DNA from: Tribonema minus
Taxonomy: Eukaryota > Sar > Xanthophyceae > Tribonematales > Tribonemataceae
Direction of reading: 5' to 3'
Length of the DNA stretch: 64,000 nt
Assembly (NCBI GenBank): GCA_017506865.1
Contig: JAFCMP010000545.1
Coordinates: 186,001 to 250,000, forward strand
Part shown: positions 22,763-44,200 of the stretch, one piece after another
Layout: each line of letters opens with the position of its first letter
Numbering within the stretch: the stretch's first letter is position 1
The notes under the pieces: generated by a model
Seen by the model: the letters and a program-made list of their open reading frames with translations, nothing else
The model's database searches: none
Told to the model about the DNA's origin: nothing
Made by a program: the position numbers and the translations under genes

Positions 22763-25700
22763 TTATGCCAAGCGACGCACCTGCCAACACTTGGGATCCA
22801 GGCCCAGTACCGGCGGAGGGAGGTTGGTGGCGACCGGCGCTGGCGTCAGCGTAGGGGCACTTATCAGCAGCGGGGCGCGCGGGGAAGTGCAGTTGGTGCT
22901 GTCCAGGAGCAGTTTGAACCCGCCGCCGCGTAGTGTGCTGTGTCTGATTTCGACATAGGCAGGTTGCAGGGGGGCAGGTAGGTATATGCTGTGGCTGGTC
23001 CACTCGCCTGCCGCGTAGCGTACGTAGGCGCCTGCCAGGTCTGCGTACTGGAAGCCTTCGCTGCCTGAGCAATCGCAAGGATCGCGTGTTATTCGGTGCT
23101 TTACTTTCATGGGGCGTGTTTAGGTATATAGTGTACTGCCGGGCAACACGACTCAATGCGTGCCGAAGGCCAGCATCACCGGCAGCCAGGAGGCATTGTG
23201 TGCAGCTGTGTCATATTTTTGGGGCTTGGTTGATCTGCCGCTGGATTATTGAATGTCGTGCCCAAGCATCCGCAGCTAATGAAACTGGAGCGCAGCTTTG
23301 AACCCAGCATTATCCCAGCAAGTTACTGCTTTGATGTACATGCGCACAAGGCCAACATAGCTGTTGAAGATTGAAGGTCAGGACACCAGCCTCCTCTACA
23401 TGCAGAACCTCAAGTGCCATTTAGCAATAGCACCAAATGGAGCCCTCACGCCTTGCAACTGGTGGGGAAACAACGTTTGTCAAAAGCTACTTGGCATGAT
23501 ACCAATTGAGCAACATATTTCTGATTAATATGCTAACTCTTCAGCAGAGTTTATGTTGCGCACAGTGACGATCATAACCGATGTGACACTCCTCCGCATT
23601 CATGGAGGTGCCACCCTATTGGCTACTGTAACAGTAGTGCAACTTTCGATGATGCTCATGCCGTCACCACCGGATATACAGTACCTCCGCCCGATTACTG
23701 CCGCATGTTACTGCCGCATGAGAACCAGGTGGCAATGCTTGCCTTGCGCCTGCATCGCCGACACAAAAACATACACTTAGGCAGGTCATCATCCCCTTGC
23801 TCTGCAACGGGCTCCTCTCACCAAGTCATCCCCCCTTGTCCATCATCCCTGCCACCACCGCCGCCAAACGCAACTCAACCGCCAGACAGTGCATGCGGCC
23901 TCTCCTACTTGCAACCGCAGCAGCGCTCACCTTGAGGGTAGTACAAGTCGTCCTGGAACACTTCGACGCCGTCGTGCGGCCGCACGGCGCTGTCCCCCCT
24001 ATTAGTAGTGGGGCTCCTCTCCCCGAACCCCGCCCCCTGCCCCCCCACATCAAAGAACTCCTGATCCAGCCTCACGAGCCCCCGTGACACAATCGGCGCG
24101 GTATGCACCCCAGATTGCAGGCTAGTAAAGCCGGACAGGGGGACGCCGGTGGTGTCGGGGTTTGAGATGGGGCCGGGGAAGGGGCGTTGGGCGCCGGTCC
24201 TGGCGGTCTCCGTGGGCTGCAGGTCGTACACGCGGACGTAGTCGATGGACATGCGCAGCGGCAGCGACGTCGCGTCGACGGCCTCGGGGGTGAAGATCTG
24301 GGGGAGGTTGCCGCCGACAGCGAGGCTCAGCACCACCTGTGCGCATGCAGGTGTGAGTGAGGCAGTCGGTGAATGGCTGTGTGTGCGTGTATGTGTATTT
24401 TTTCCCTTCTTGTCTGAAGATGGACTACGACCAGCATGGCAAGCAGGTTGGTGCTTGCGGAGGGCGGTGCGCAGATTCTGCTGACGCTGTTATTACAGTA
24501 GTGCATCAGCAATACTGCATTCAGCAATGCAGTTGCTCGACAAAACAACTTCACACTTTGACTTGCCCTTTACATACCCTCTGTGCAAGAAGCAAGGCTG
24601 ATTACGCATGCGACTGCCAAGCATAGGGAGCACTGCGGCAGCAATATCAATCATTTTGAAAGCTGCCATGGCTTCTTATCATAAAGAGACCTTCAGATGC
24701 TCTGTTGTGTCAAGCACCGACCTGAAATTTCTGGTTGAATGGCGCTGTGGAATTTCCAGTCAGGGCATTTCCAGCCCACCAATGGCTGAGATCACAGTAC
24801 AGGATCCTGGCAGGCAACAGAGGATTAGCAGCGTGATTGAAGCTGCAGTAAGAACATGTTCGCGGTTTAAACTTAAGCAATTGCCTAGTGTCTGAGCTGG
24901 CAGGTGGCTGGTACCAACTCCCAAATAACCACAGTTTGAAATCTAGAAAAAGAATATGCTCAACACTGGTAGCGCTTGCTAGCTGCGACGGATTATTATG
25001 TTGCATGAACCAGTTGCGTACACTACGAAGCTGCTGAAGGGGCAGAAAAGACACACCGCACCATTAGGCGGTAAATGTTCAAACAAGCTCTGCGTAGTTA
25101 TATGATTGTTGACACTGCCACTTAAATTTCACATGTTATGTGTACCGAAACTGCACATTAATCAACACACAATCACAGTCACAGTGCTTGCAGCAGGAAG
25201 TCACAGCAGTTGTCAAGTAACAGCAATCATAATGATGTTGATAGCGCTATACTAGATGTGATGACATTGTTGTGATCACCAAAGTGCGCCTTCATGCAAC
25301 AATTTGAATGTGTTGTTCCATTCAGCACCCTCAGTGTTGCTTAGTTGATCTCACTTCCAATCCGCCTTGATGCAATGATGTGGCGCACCCATTGCCAATG
25401 CGCACTTTTTTCCTCCTCCACGCGCTGCTTGCAACGGCCACTAACCCTGAACGGTTCTACGTGCAAATTGTCACGGCCGCGAGATCTCTCCAAAACCATG
25501 CGCAGTTTGGCAAAGTCTCAAACCTAGCAGCACACTTTAAAACACAATGTACTCGGCGGTTACTTCAGGACTGCGGAGTTGTCTCACCCGTCAACAAAGA
25601 ACTGAATTGCTGCTGGTGTCCACAGCACTCCATACACATGCGCTTCTTCTGCCACTGACTCTCCGTCCCTCAGAGTGCAGCCAGCGTTACCTGCAAGTGC

Positions 25701-28700
25701 AAAGGACGGGAGCGAGATATCTGACGCTGATATAGAGAGGCGGTCGCGCAGTACCTTGCTGCTTTTCATTGCAAGAAGCTTGACAGAAGGATGTCTGTCA
25801 CAAGTCCATGAAAGGGGGTATGCTCAATACTTCATAGGGCTCATTGGTGCTCATTAACGTTTGTCTGGCAAAGCTTCCCTGTCATCAACGCGCAGTCAGC
25901 ACTACGTGTAGCAACAGCAGCAAGCAGGTGTTAGCACAGTTTTTGATGATCCTACAAGCTCAGCTCACCATCCCTGAGTGTGGCATGTGACTATGGCTCA
26001 CCTAAGTTACAGACAGCAAGCCGCAGCGACTGTCATGCAAAAATTCTGACATCTGAACCGGAGAATTTGAGTGGGGGTAAAGTCACGATGTTGCGGTTGT
26101 GTCAGGCCATCATCGTCCCATCAGGCATACCCAAGAACGTCCTGAAGGGCTGCATACATTGAAGGTAGTCAGTGCTCTGACTGCTTGCAGCAAAAAAGCA
26201 CAAAGCTTGCAGCGTATACACGTATATCTCACAGAAGGCACCCCGTTGACATAACACTTTGAAACGCACCAAACAACAGCGGGCTGCATGCTGTTTGTAT
26301 CGTGCTCAGCTTTGCCATACTTGTCTCTTGGTCGCATGCCATTGCATTTTCTGCCTGCCGCTGGACGAGGCATGTGCTGAAAGCTGAAGGCAAGTCATGC
26401 TGAGTCACTGTGGTCTCTGTTACAAAGTGGTACGCCTGCATGAGCACTGCTGCATATGCTTTGAGCACGTTTGCCTGGATGAGTACACTCTGCGAGCCGA
26501 CTTTCAAAAGCATTACTGTCACAGAGGATTGCTCAGGTTTAGGGTACCTGACGTCAAAACATTACAAAGCGGTCAGGAATCTTCGACACCTTTAGACTGC
26601 GACTTCATGAGGTTTCGGAAGCACGTAGTGCTTCCACCATAACTCAACAGCAGCTCCGCTACCTGAAGTTCTATGGGCAATGCGAGTCACCATTGTTATA
26701 GCCGACATGAACACTTTTACCTTGCGCGCCTTCGCCAAGGGGAAAGCCGTAACGAAGGCCACTGACAATGGACGAGGATGAGTCACGGCTCAGGCTTGCC
26801 TGCGCGCAACGAGCAACAGATGGTGATATCACGGGGTCAAGGGCGCGAAGCTGAGCGTAGATGCGCTCAAAGAGGTAAGCGACAGAGCATCTTGACATGC
26901 ATGCCACCAGTAAGTACTAGGGCTTAATTCGCCACAAATCACACGAGATACCTACAGTATAGGTAGCCTGAAGGCTGCCAGGACGAAATGGCGTGCAAGT
27001 TTCAGCAAAACAGCTGCTGTATAGGCATGGCGAGAAAGACAAGGAGACTCAGAGTCTGATGGCCCTGGAGCTACAGCGATAACTGCCTTCAAATGATGAG
27101 CACAAATCAATTTTCCTACTTTGATTTTGGGCTTGGACTTCTTCTACTTGGCAAAAGTTCACAAAGGTTGATGATCAAGAGCAAGCCCAACATGGGATAC
27201 CTCACGGCGCTCTGCGTAGCAACCCAATGGTATTCCGCTGCAGTATTTCATTCAAAGCGTGACAATCATATCCATGAGATCACATTTGTGCAGGAGGCCA
27301 TATTGGACTTCAGTGCTGTGGGTCATGATTCAGATTCAGGTCCTTTTGTTCGAAAGTGCAAACCTTGCAGCCAGGTCAGACTCTTTATGCAAGCGTCCTT
27401 GGACCTCACACTGTCGTGCCAAGCACCTCAGTGTGTCTTTGCACACCGCATTCGGCGGATTTTGATCCCGCTCTTCCTAGAAAATACATCAACTCACCAA
27501 CTTCAAATCAGTACTTCAGTAAAGCGATGAGTGCGGGCACGCCAGTGCTCACCATCTGCACGACATCAATCTCCCCCGAGCCAGGCCAGTCCCCGTACAC
27601 ATTCTCCTCTGGCAGCAGGAAGAAGGATCCCCAGGGCCCCACCCCGCTGCCTATAGTAATCTTCGCTTCCACCAGCCCGTACAAGACGGTCGCAGGTGCA
27701 ATGGAGTGTACGCGGCCTGATGAGAAACTGCTGCCATCTGCTAGAACGGGGTACTCGGAAACGGCTTCCAGTACCAGCTGACCGCCCTCCAGAAATGCGT
27801 TTGCTGCGCGGTACTGGCGGAGCAGCAGTGGCACACGCAAGCAGAGTAGGAAAAATGTGTGTTGTATTGTGGAAGCACTTGTTACAGTAGTCGGCTGCAA
27901 GTAAAAGGCACAACATCGAATGGTATGACGGACTGCATACATCATAGGCCTAGAGTGCATGTATCCTGTTGATTAGCTGCTGCTGACCGGCAGAACGGGT
28001 ACGCAAAGCTGGCAAGGCTATTGCTGCCAGCACAGGCTTGCCGCCCTTGCAGGAATGAAGCAGCTGCCAGTGCTGGCAGCAGCAGCAGCACATGCAGACA
28101 CGTGTGCAGACATGGAATTTTTTGGAGTAGCAGAATATATTTGCTACATCATACTGACAGAGCACTAGTAAAGGTGAGGTGGTGGCAAGTCCGTATCAGT
28201 CTTGCAGGCAGAACCCCTTTGTATGGTAGGGCCAGAACGAACACCTGCAGCCTGAGGTAGTAGTGTGCGCTGCTGTTCCCGTGACTGCCAACGACTGACC
28301 AACGCCTACAGTAGTGCGGTTGAAAGGGTTGCCTTTGAGCTGCCATCATACGTGGTTGCAGTGCGTCTTACCGACTGCAGTTCCTTGTTGCCCCAGCCGC
28401 AACCAAAGTCCGTATTGCAGCCATTGCCCACATCGTAGGCCCACATGTTCTGCGCCGCCACCAGCAGCAAAACAGCAAAGTGCAGGTTGACCACTAATGA
28501 CGCAGAAGCTAATCATCACTACAAAGGACTCGTAAAGGTAACAGTGCAAGTCCAATATGGGTGTTTGTAAGCAATCTATAGTATCTTGCACGGCACATCA
28601 AAAGCGCAAAAAGGCGAGCTATTGCTTGCATCGCCCCTTCCAAAGAAGTTCACCAGCAACCTTCGCAGCCAGCGGCAACAAAGCAGCATGCCCACCTGAT

Positions 28701-29019
28701 TCAGTTCAGGTGCATTGAACTCGTCACTCCACAGCAGCACCCGGTCTGTCCTGAACGGGTCGCCTTGTGGGAAGCTGTCAGAGTCGGCATCAGCCTGGGT
28801 TGCGCTGCCATCATTCCCAGCGCTAACAGCCAATATAACCACGCATACTAGCAAGGCCGCTGCGAGCGTCACAATCGCCAGTACTGTCAGCCATTTACCC
28901 CTGCTGCCTGCTCCTGCGCCAAACGCAAACCTCCTCCCTGGAGTTGGTGGGGTAGAGGTGATCGGTACCACCTTGGTCGATGGCTGTGCCCAAGCCCAGC
29001 GCTGCCATTTCCAAGGCAT
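22763..29019 (-). CDS. Membrane-anchored GH16 beta-glucanase-like protein with CBM6 (catalytic Glu replaced by Gln)
   Basis: Eight exons joined with consistent phases encode 538 residues: 29019-28696, 28449-28372, 27813-27553, 26799-26721, 25690-25588, 24785-24722, 24336-23931, 23064-22763. The N terminus is cytosolic and Pro-rich, with a single membrane helix at about 43-66, as in type II proteins. The GH16 fold runs from LLWSDEFNAPELNQ through NKELQS, LEGGQLVLEA, PWGSFFLLPEE, YGDWPGSGEIDVVQM, YGVLWTPAAIQFFVDG and LSLAVGGNLPQ to SIDYVRVYDLQ. A CBM6-like module follows from about residue 388 (FDVGGQGAGF, RPHDGVEVF, FQYADLAGAYVRYAAGEW). GH16 laminarinases use ExDxxE; here E215 and D217 are present, but the acid/base position 220 is Gln. 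The protein may bind or remodel beta-1,3-glucan without hydrolysing it. A possible donor at 22784 could extend the 3' end. The exon 26799-26721 acceptor is the least certain. Confidence 0.85.
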
Positions 29020-29269
29020 GTCAGTCTACTTTGTATGGATGATGGGCCAAGCAGCGCTGCCACCAGAGCGCTGCAGGTCATGCTGCCTTGGTGAAGTCTC
29101 ATCTTCCTCCTCGGTGGTTGCTGTCGTGCTCTCACGAGCAGCAGCCAATGCAATGCCAAAAAAAAACTGGATCCTGGATCCGCGCATTCCTGGATCCGCG
29201 CATTCCCGGACCCGTCTCGGGCACAGAGTGATCTGGGCTTCCTCTATTTATGGCACCACTGCAAAAACC

Positions 29270-29430
29270 GACCACGCGTTAAAGTGCCCTTAAGCGCGCT
29301 CGGTGCGCGTTATAGTGCGTTATAGCGCGCTATAGTGCATTCTCCACGCAACGGGCGCGTTATAATGCGTTATAACGCGCTATAATGCATTATTCACACG
29401 ACGACAAAACGCATTATAGCGCGTTTCTGG
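29270..29430. repeat. Array of GCGTTATAACGC-type palindromic motifs (left)
   Basis: A run of near-palindromic 12-mers (GCGTTATAGTGC, GCGTTATAGCGC, GCGTTATAACGC, GCGCTATAATGC and relatives) is spaced irregularly over about 160 bp upstream of the GH16 start. A second array of the same motif family lies at 31549-31790. Confidence 0.8.
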
Positions 29431-31548
29431 GCAATATTTTACCGGGGTAGGAAAATCGATCACGCGACAGTGTCACGCGACATGATTTCGCCCAATTTTT
29501 CGTTTCAACTTCAAACACGACTTGAAGCGACTTGGGCAAGGCACGCGGTTTGGCCTCTCTGCCGCCAGCAATGCCTTCGATGACGGTGTACCGGTCTATC
29601 AGCTGTGGGAGCTGCTCCCACACCTAGATTGCGCTGGCACACGTGGTGCTGCTGCAGGACCCCGGCCTGGCGCTGAGAGGCGGTAGGCGCTTGTGTTGAT
29701 GATGGCAGTGCACTGGCGCGCGTTCCCGCAGGTTCTACTGAAGCACAGCAACTAGATGCTTATCAGCTTCAATCTGGTGCTGCAAAATGACAAGCAGAGG
29801 CACGTGCAGGAGCGGCTTCCTCATCCGCATGCACCGACTGGAAGGTGAGAACGACGTTTTGCTACATGCAGGCGATTAACATTGCATGGTATGCTTGTAG
29901 CCTTTCAGTTGCGTGCTGAGTTGCCTGACCAGGCAGCAAACATAAAGATTGTATTCACAATGGCGATGTGCTCTTCACAATCTGTTATTTGCACAGTCAC
30001 TCACTGTGGCTGCCTCGTGATGGATACCACTCTACTCATGATAGTGCTGTTGCTGCAATTACTGAACACACGCCGCGGCAGGTGGGAGCAGCTGCTTCAA
30101 CGGCGGCCGCCGCATCAGCAGCAGGTGACGCGAGCACTGCACGGACTGGCAGTGGTGTGGGCAGCGCTGGGAGCACGGGGGCGGGGGACAAGGACTGCAA
30201 TGGAGATGTGGATGCCGATGTTGCAGCAACATGGTAATACACTATTTGATGAGTCAGGAAGGAGCAGGAGCAGTTCATTCAGCAATATTGCCAGTGAACG
30301 CATTGCTTCTGCCCGTCACTTGTTTCATAGGACGAGTGCAGCGCTGCCGTTGCTGCAGCAATAGCAGAAGCGCACGCAGCGTGCGCCAGCAACATGCGCT
30401 GACAACCGCGCAGAAGCAAAGCACAAGAGGTCCTGCATCAGTGCTCAGCAGCACTGCCCGCACCAGCGAGACAAGGCACGTTCTGCTGCTGCCATTAAAA
30501 AGCAGCGTGCAGAAATTGCCGAGTCCACGAGCAGACAGCGTGCAGCAACGCAGCGTTGTCACTACCTTGGCTGCACCGCACAGTACTGTAGCAAATCACA
30601 TGGCAATTTGCAAAATAAACACATGATGTGCATGTTACTTGCCTGCGCTGTGCAAGCATTGTTTTACAGCTGTAGTTTGCCCGTCTGTGTTGCCATTACT
30701 GCTGATGTGTGCGCTCTCGACTGCGCAAGCTGTGAGAGCATTATGCTGGATCATGCATGCTTGTATGCTGTGTAATATGGTACTGGTACTTTTGTTTTTC
30801 TTTTAATGCAGAGCGACGAGAGCATGTGCCCAGAGCAGCGACGGGCTGTTATTTCACATATCGCGTTGTTGAGCGCGCCTGGACAGGTGCCATGGTTCAC
30901 CTCAGAAAGCGTGAACGAATCCAGTCATGATGTCACAAGCGCAACTGATACCACTGTGCATCATCTGATAATACTGTGCATCATCTGCCTCAACAAGTCT
31001 GTGGCACACAATAGCACCCTGCTGCTTTGTCACTGCTGCACCTTTTCATGCCCTCAGTGTTACTGCACGAGTAGTTGGACTTCAACGAAGGGATGTCAGT
31101 AACTGAACTGTGGCACCTTGGGCCTTGTTGAATACTGATTGCTGTTGGAGTTGATGTGTTGCACATATCTGCACTCACTCTGCTTCATTTCGGACCGAAT
31201 GCTTCGACGTTGACAGTGTTTTGATATATGGCCATGACTCATGACGTATATGACATGGATCAGGTATGCACAGCTTCGCGTGCATGACATATCACATGTG
31301 CACATGCATGCTGCAGCCAGGTGCACAGTTCACTTCTAGGCCACAGCACTATATGCGCGCTTGTTCAAGTCTAGCGTGGTTTTCTGCTCGTTTTGACCTC
31401 TGTTTCGCGCCTTGGTGTGAGGCGAGAAAAACGGATACCAAACGGTTTCTTTCCCTTCTCTTTTTTCTTTCTTTTTTTCTCTTTTTTCGCTCCCCTCCGC
31501 CCAATTCTGTTAAAAATTTGCCCGTTTCTGGCACATCCCACTGCCAGG

Positions 31549-31790
31549 AACGCGTTGTAACGCGTTAAAAGTGCGTTTTCACTCTCAGCAGGATGAAACC
31601 TCACACACGGGCAGAGCGCATTATAGTGCGTTTTTTTGCGGAAAACGCGTTATAACGCGTTTGAACGCGTTATAGCTCTCTTTAACGCACAAAAATGTGG
31701 AAAGGTGCACGCGAGCATGGTGGCAGAAGTGCGCATTAACGCACTCGAGTGCGTTCGAGTGCGTTCGCAGCGCGTTTTAACGCGTTGTTG
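31549..31790. repeat. Array of GCGTTATAACGC-type palindromic motifs (right)
   Basis: Repeated cores such as ACGCGTTGTAACGCG, GCATTATAGTGCG, ACGCGTTATAACGCG and GTGCGTTCGAGTGCG cover about 240 bp. The motif matches the array at 29270-29430, with about 2.1 kb between the two. Confidence 0.8.
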
Positions 31791-32314
31791 CGCGTTGTTG
31801 GATTTTGCCGACTTTCGCTATTTATCATGATGGCGTGTTTGAAACATCCAAGGCAAAACTGTGAGGCGTAATGGGTTGACTGTGAGGCGCAATGGGTTTG
31901 TTATCCTTGGCGTATTTGTTAAATAGATGAATACCTTGAATTGTATTCCAAGGCTGTGCTTGCATGTTTGCAGCAAAAAAAATGATTGACAATGCCTCAC
32001 TCTATCTCTTGCAGCCGCTTGCTGCCGTATACTGCCGAGCGGTACAGAATTGCGATACACACATGTCGAGAAAATGAAATTGCATGGTGTCATGCAGTGC
32101 GTTTGCATAGCATGGAGCCTGCAGGGTGTGCATGCATGTACAAATTCACTGAAACATCTAGAGGGTATATTTACATGTGCATATGGTTTATTGTGCAGTC
32201 CCTTTCACTGACGAGGCCATGCACACAACTCAGTTGCCACAGCCATTGCAAAGTCTGGGTGTGACATGTTGTGGCACATGGTCCATGGAAGGCGCATTTA
32301 CTTAAATCGAAGCA

Positions 32315-41056
<8,742 letters not shown>

Positions 41057-41217
41057 AGCTAAAACTACTTACAGACCACCTCACGTCATGCTGTTGTCGG
41101 CCTGGCCTGACACGCTGGCTGCAGCTGCACACAGAGAACTGCAACATGTGACAGTTTCAGATTGAGTAACGTTCGCTCTTGATTCTTTCACGAAGACAAC
41201 AGGAGCGAACAACAACT
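41057..41217. promoter_or_regulatory. Bidirectional promoter spacer between the IQ-motif gene and PACRG
   Basis: Only 161 bp separate the ATG of the minus-strand IQ-motif gene (41056) from the ATG of plus-strand PACRG (41218), so both transcripts must start from this shared region or overlap it. No TATA box is evident. The layout implies co-regulation, plausibly with flagellum formation. Confidence 0.6.
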
Positions 41218-44200
41218 ATGGCGCAGTCATCGCTGACCAGCAGCAGAGCAGGCATATGCGAACTGCAGCTGCGCAAGAAGCTGTTGCAGCAGCAGCTCGA
41301 GTTGGTGTCGAACAAATGCAACCGCATGACGGCGGTGCTGGAGAAGAAAGGAGTGCGACGGCCTAAGCACAGCACCGCTGACAATGTACGTAAGCGGGCT
41401 CGATGCTGTGTGCTCACTGTGCAGGCTAGAGTAACTGTGCAAGGTCCAATGTAGATTGGACTGACCTTTGTACTGTGCCATTGTCAGCTGGTCTCGAGAT
41501 GATCATCAACTTCAAAACGGAACAGGTCGATTATGCAATCATGACGTGATGGTGACAGCAAACAATGCATGGCTTAGATGCTTCATGCAGCTTGCACCTG
41601 GTTCGCGGTCTACCCACAAAGGAGAATTTGGTTCTCAATTGAGGTCACTCGCAGACAGCCTTACAGCTGGCATGTGGCCAAATTAGTCATTGCTACGCTT
41701 GCGCTTCAAGAGGCGTGACAAGACCAACCGAACCAAACCGTCCCCCTCCTATGCTCATAACCCGCTCCGCAGGAGGCGCAAGCGCGCGGCCACGACCGCG
41801 GCGCCGACCCCCTCTCACACCCCAAAAACACTCCGGCACGGAGGCCCCGAAACACCTTTTACGGCCTCGAACACGCCAGCACGCACGACGCACACCACAC
41901 AGCGGCCGCCCGCATCGGCGGCGCGCAGACCTTTCCGCCCGGCAGCGTCATCGACAACTCGCGCAAACGCGAATTGATCCGAAAGGCGCGGCACGAGTGG
42001 GAGCATGACAAGGCGGCACGGGAAGCGGCGGCGGCGGCTAAGGCGCCTGTGCAGCGGCGAGGTGCGGGCGCGGCGGCGGCGGCGGCGGCGACGCCGTCGC
42101 GGTTCCCCGGGCGCTACGCCATGGGCGACATACCGTGCTCGGTAGGTGGCAGGGGGCTGTTTTGCATTTACACTGCTGTCTAGGAATGCTCAGAGGTGTG
42201 CTCGAGTGCGTATTGCGCACCATTGTGCGATGCTTGAAATGGAGCATTCGAAGGTGTGACAGAGGATCGATGTGCGATAAGCATTTGTACGAAGCCATCA
42301 GGCATTCTGTATGGTACCATCATGTTTAATGTGCTGTATGTGTGAGTGAAGGTGTGTCTGGCTGCATCAGGGGTGGCACCGTGTCCTGACCTTTAATTCG
42401 CCACTTGGTGCATGCTACGCGCATGTCTCATTCCGCAGAGTATATGACTTGCCCTGACACAGAAGACTGTCCCATGAAACACAAGGTTTATGTATTTGAA
42501 GTGGCGCACGTGCCGGCGCCGGCGGTATCTACGCACCAAGACGTGTTGCATCAGCATGCGAGCTGCACTAAAAGCTCGTGCCATGCAAGATCATGACCTC
42601 ACCTAGACTACTGCGCGAGCACGCATGTCGCTGTAGCGTATGAATGAACTACAAAAACATGATCACTCACTGTCAAAGATGCTGCGTGTGCGTGCTGTTG
42701 CAACTGTGTGCAGTATAATGAGTTGCCGACACAGGAATGCTGATAGGCAAAGACGCTGCGCGTGTCGTGTGCAGTGTGTGCAGTTGTGCCTGCTGCAACT
42801 GTGTGCATTGACTTTTAATTACCAGCGTCAACGACGCTGAGCGTGTGTCTGTTGTAACTGTTTGCAGATTGACAGCGGCGACGGAGTGCTGGTGTGGGTG
42901 TGCCCCCTGCAGCAGCTGGACTACCACTACTACTTGCCGCTTTTCCTGGATGGCATCAGGTGCATACCTACCCACTTGACAAAGCTGTACCGCTGCTGAC
43001 AAATTAACTCTACGGCTGCAGACTTGTGTAGTATGCTGAATTGGTGTATGGCAGTGCGGTGTGCACAATGCACACAGTGACTTCTTTGGCACGGAAATGT
43101 ATCTGAGACTTGTTCAGTCATGTCTAATGAGTATATGAAGTGTACAAGTGGTTTGATACGTATGTCAAATCATGAAGAAGGCCCAAGAATCTGAACAAGT
43201 TTGTGGTATTGTGCAGGTTTCTGGTATACACAGAGGTGAACTGGTGCCAACAAGTGGTCCAGTTGACCTCTGCTAGCCTGCTGTGGAAGGCACAGTGCAT
43301 GGGGAGCATTTCTGGCACGAAGGTACATCTGATACTTTGTTCAGTGAGTATTTTCAATGCACATGCTGACAATTAGAGATACTGCACCAGGTCGCGTTAC
43401 TGCAACCGTGGCTTGCAAAGCGTTGCCTTATTACCTTTTCCTAACATTCGCCCACTCAGACCATGTGCAACTAGTCCTGCCCCTAACTCGCCCTCCGTGA
43501 TAATGCTGTCACAGATGCACTGCAGACCCCTGCAAGATGCTCGCTCGCCAGGGGCTGCTGGATCTGCTGAGCGCTGCCACAGGGACGCCTGAGCGGGTGG
43601 TACCGCTGCTCAAAGACATTGCAATGGCGCTGCGAAACGCGTGCCTCACCGACAGTCAAGAGCTTGTGGCCTACACCTGCAAGGTATGTACCTGGCACCA
43701 TGGAGGCATAGTGCCTACGGATGTAGTGCTTCAGTTTTCTTTTTGTAACATCAAAACCAAGGTCAGCAATGCTTCAGCTTGTGGTTTGTACATTTACAAT
43801 CAAGGTCAGCAATTTTGTGGGCTTGTGGACACAACCTTTGAAAAGGTGGACATGCATGCAGGGCCTTTGTCGTACGAACAGGAAGGGTCACGTGCACAGG
43901 GGCGCAGCCTGCATTAATGTCATGCCACGTGCATGAGCGGCGGAGCCTGCATATTGCTGCCTCCCCCTTCCCTCAAATGGCGACGAAAAATAATGCTGCC
44001 CAACACTCAAACAGAGTCATGACCGGAAACTACAAGTGCTGGGTGCGATTACATGCCAAGTCCTGTGCAGCAGCTCAGTATAATTGAATCATGTCTAGTA
44101 ACATGCGTTTATCATGGCTCAAGCATTCAACAGCAGATGAGAGCAGATGCTACTCAATCACCAAGCGCAAATGTTCCTAGTGTACGGAAGTGCTGGGCAA

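Larger units (their letters stand above)
29020..32314. other. Gene-free region between the GH16 and IQ-motif genes
   Basis: No conserved protein was recognised. The GH16 promoter should be in the first few hundred bases right of 29019. The remainder is bracketed by two palindrome arrays (29270-29430 and 31549-31790) and includes a pyrimidine-rich run at 31440-31500. Alanine-rich plus-strand frames near 30060-30360 look compositionally coding but lack motifs or splice partners I could support. Confidence 0.5.

Noticed and set aside
22664..22933. Plus-strand frame opposite the GH16 last exon
   Set aside because: It overlaps the CBM6-coding exon on the minus strand, which has domain support and phase-consistent splicing.
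43217..43323. Possible extra PACRG exon (open frame VYTEVNWCQQVVQLTSAS with AG and GT borders)
   Set aside because: Joining 42959 directly to 43515 gives a DGI...ARQG stretch of exactly the same length as animal PACRG. Including this segment would insert about 36 residues into a conserved helix.
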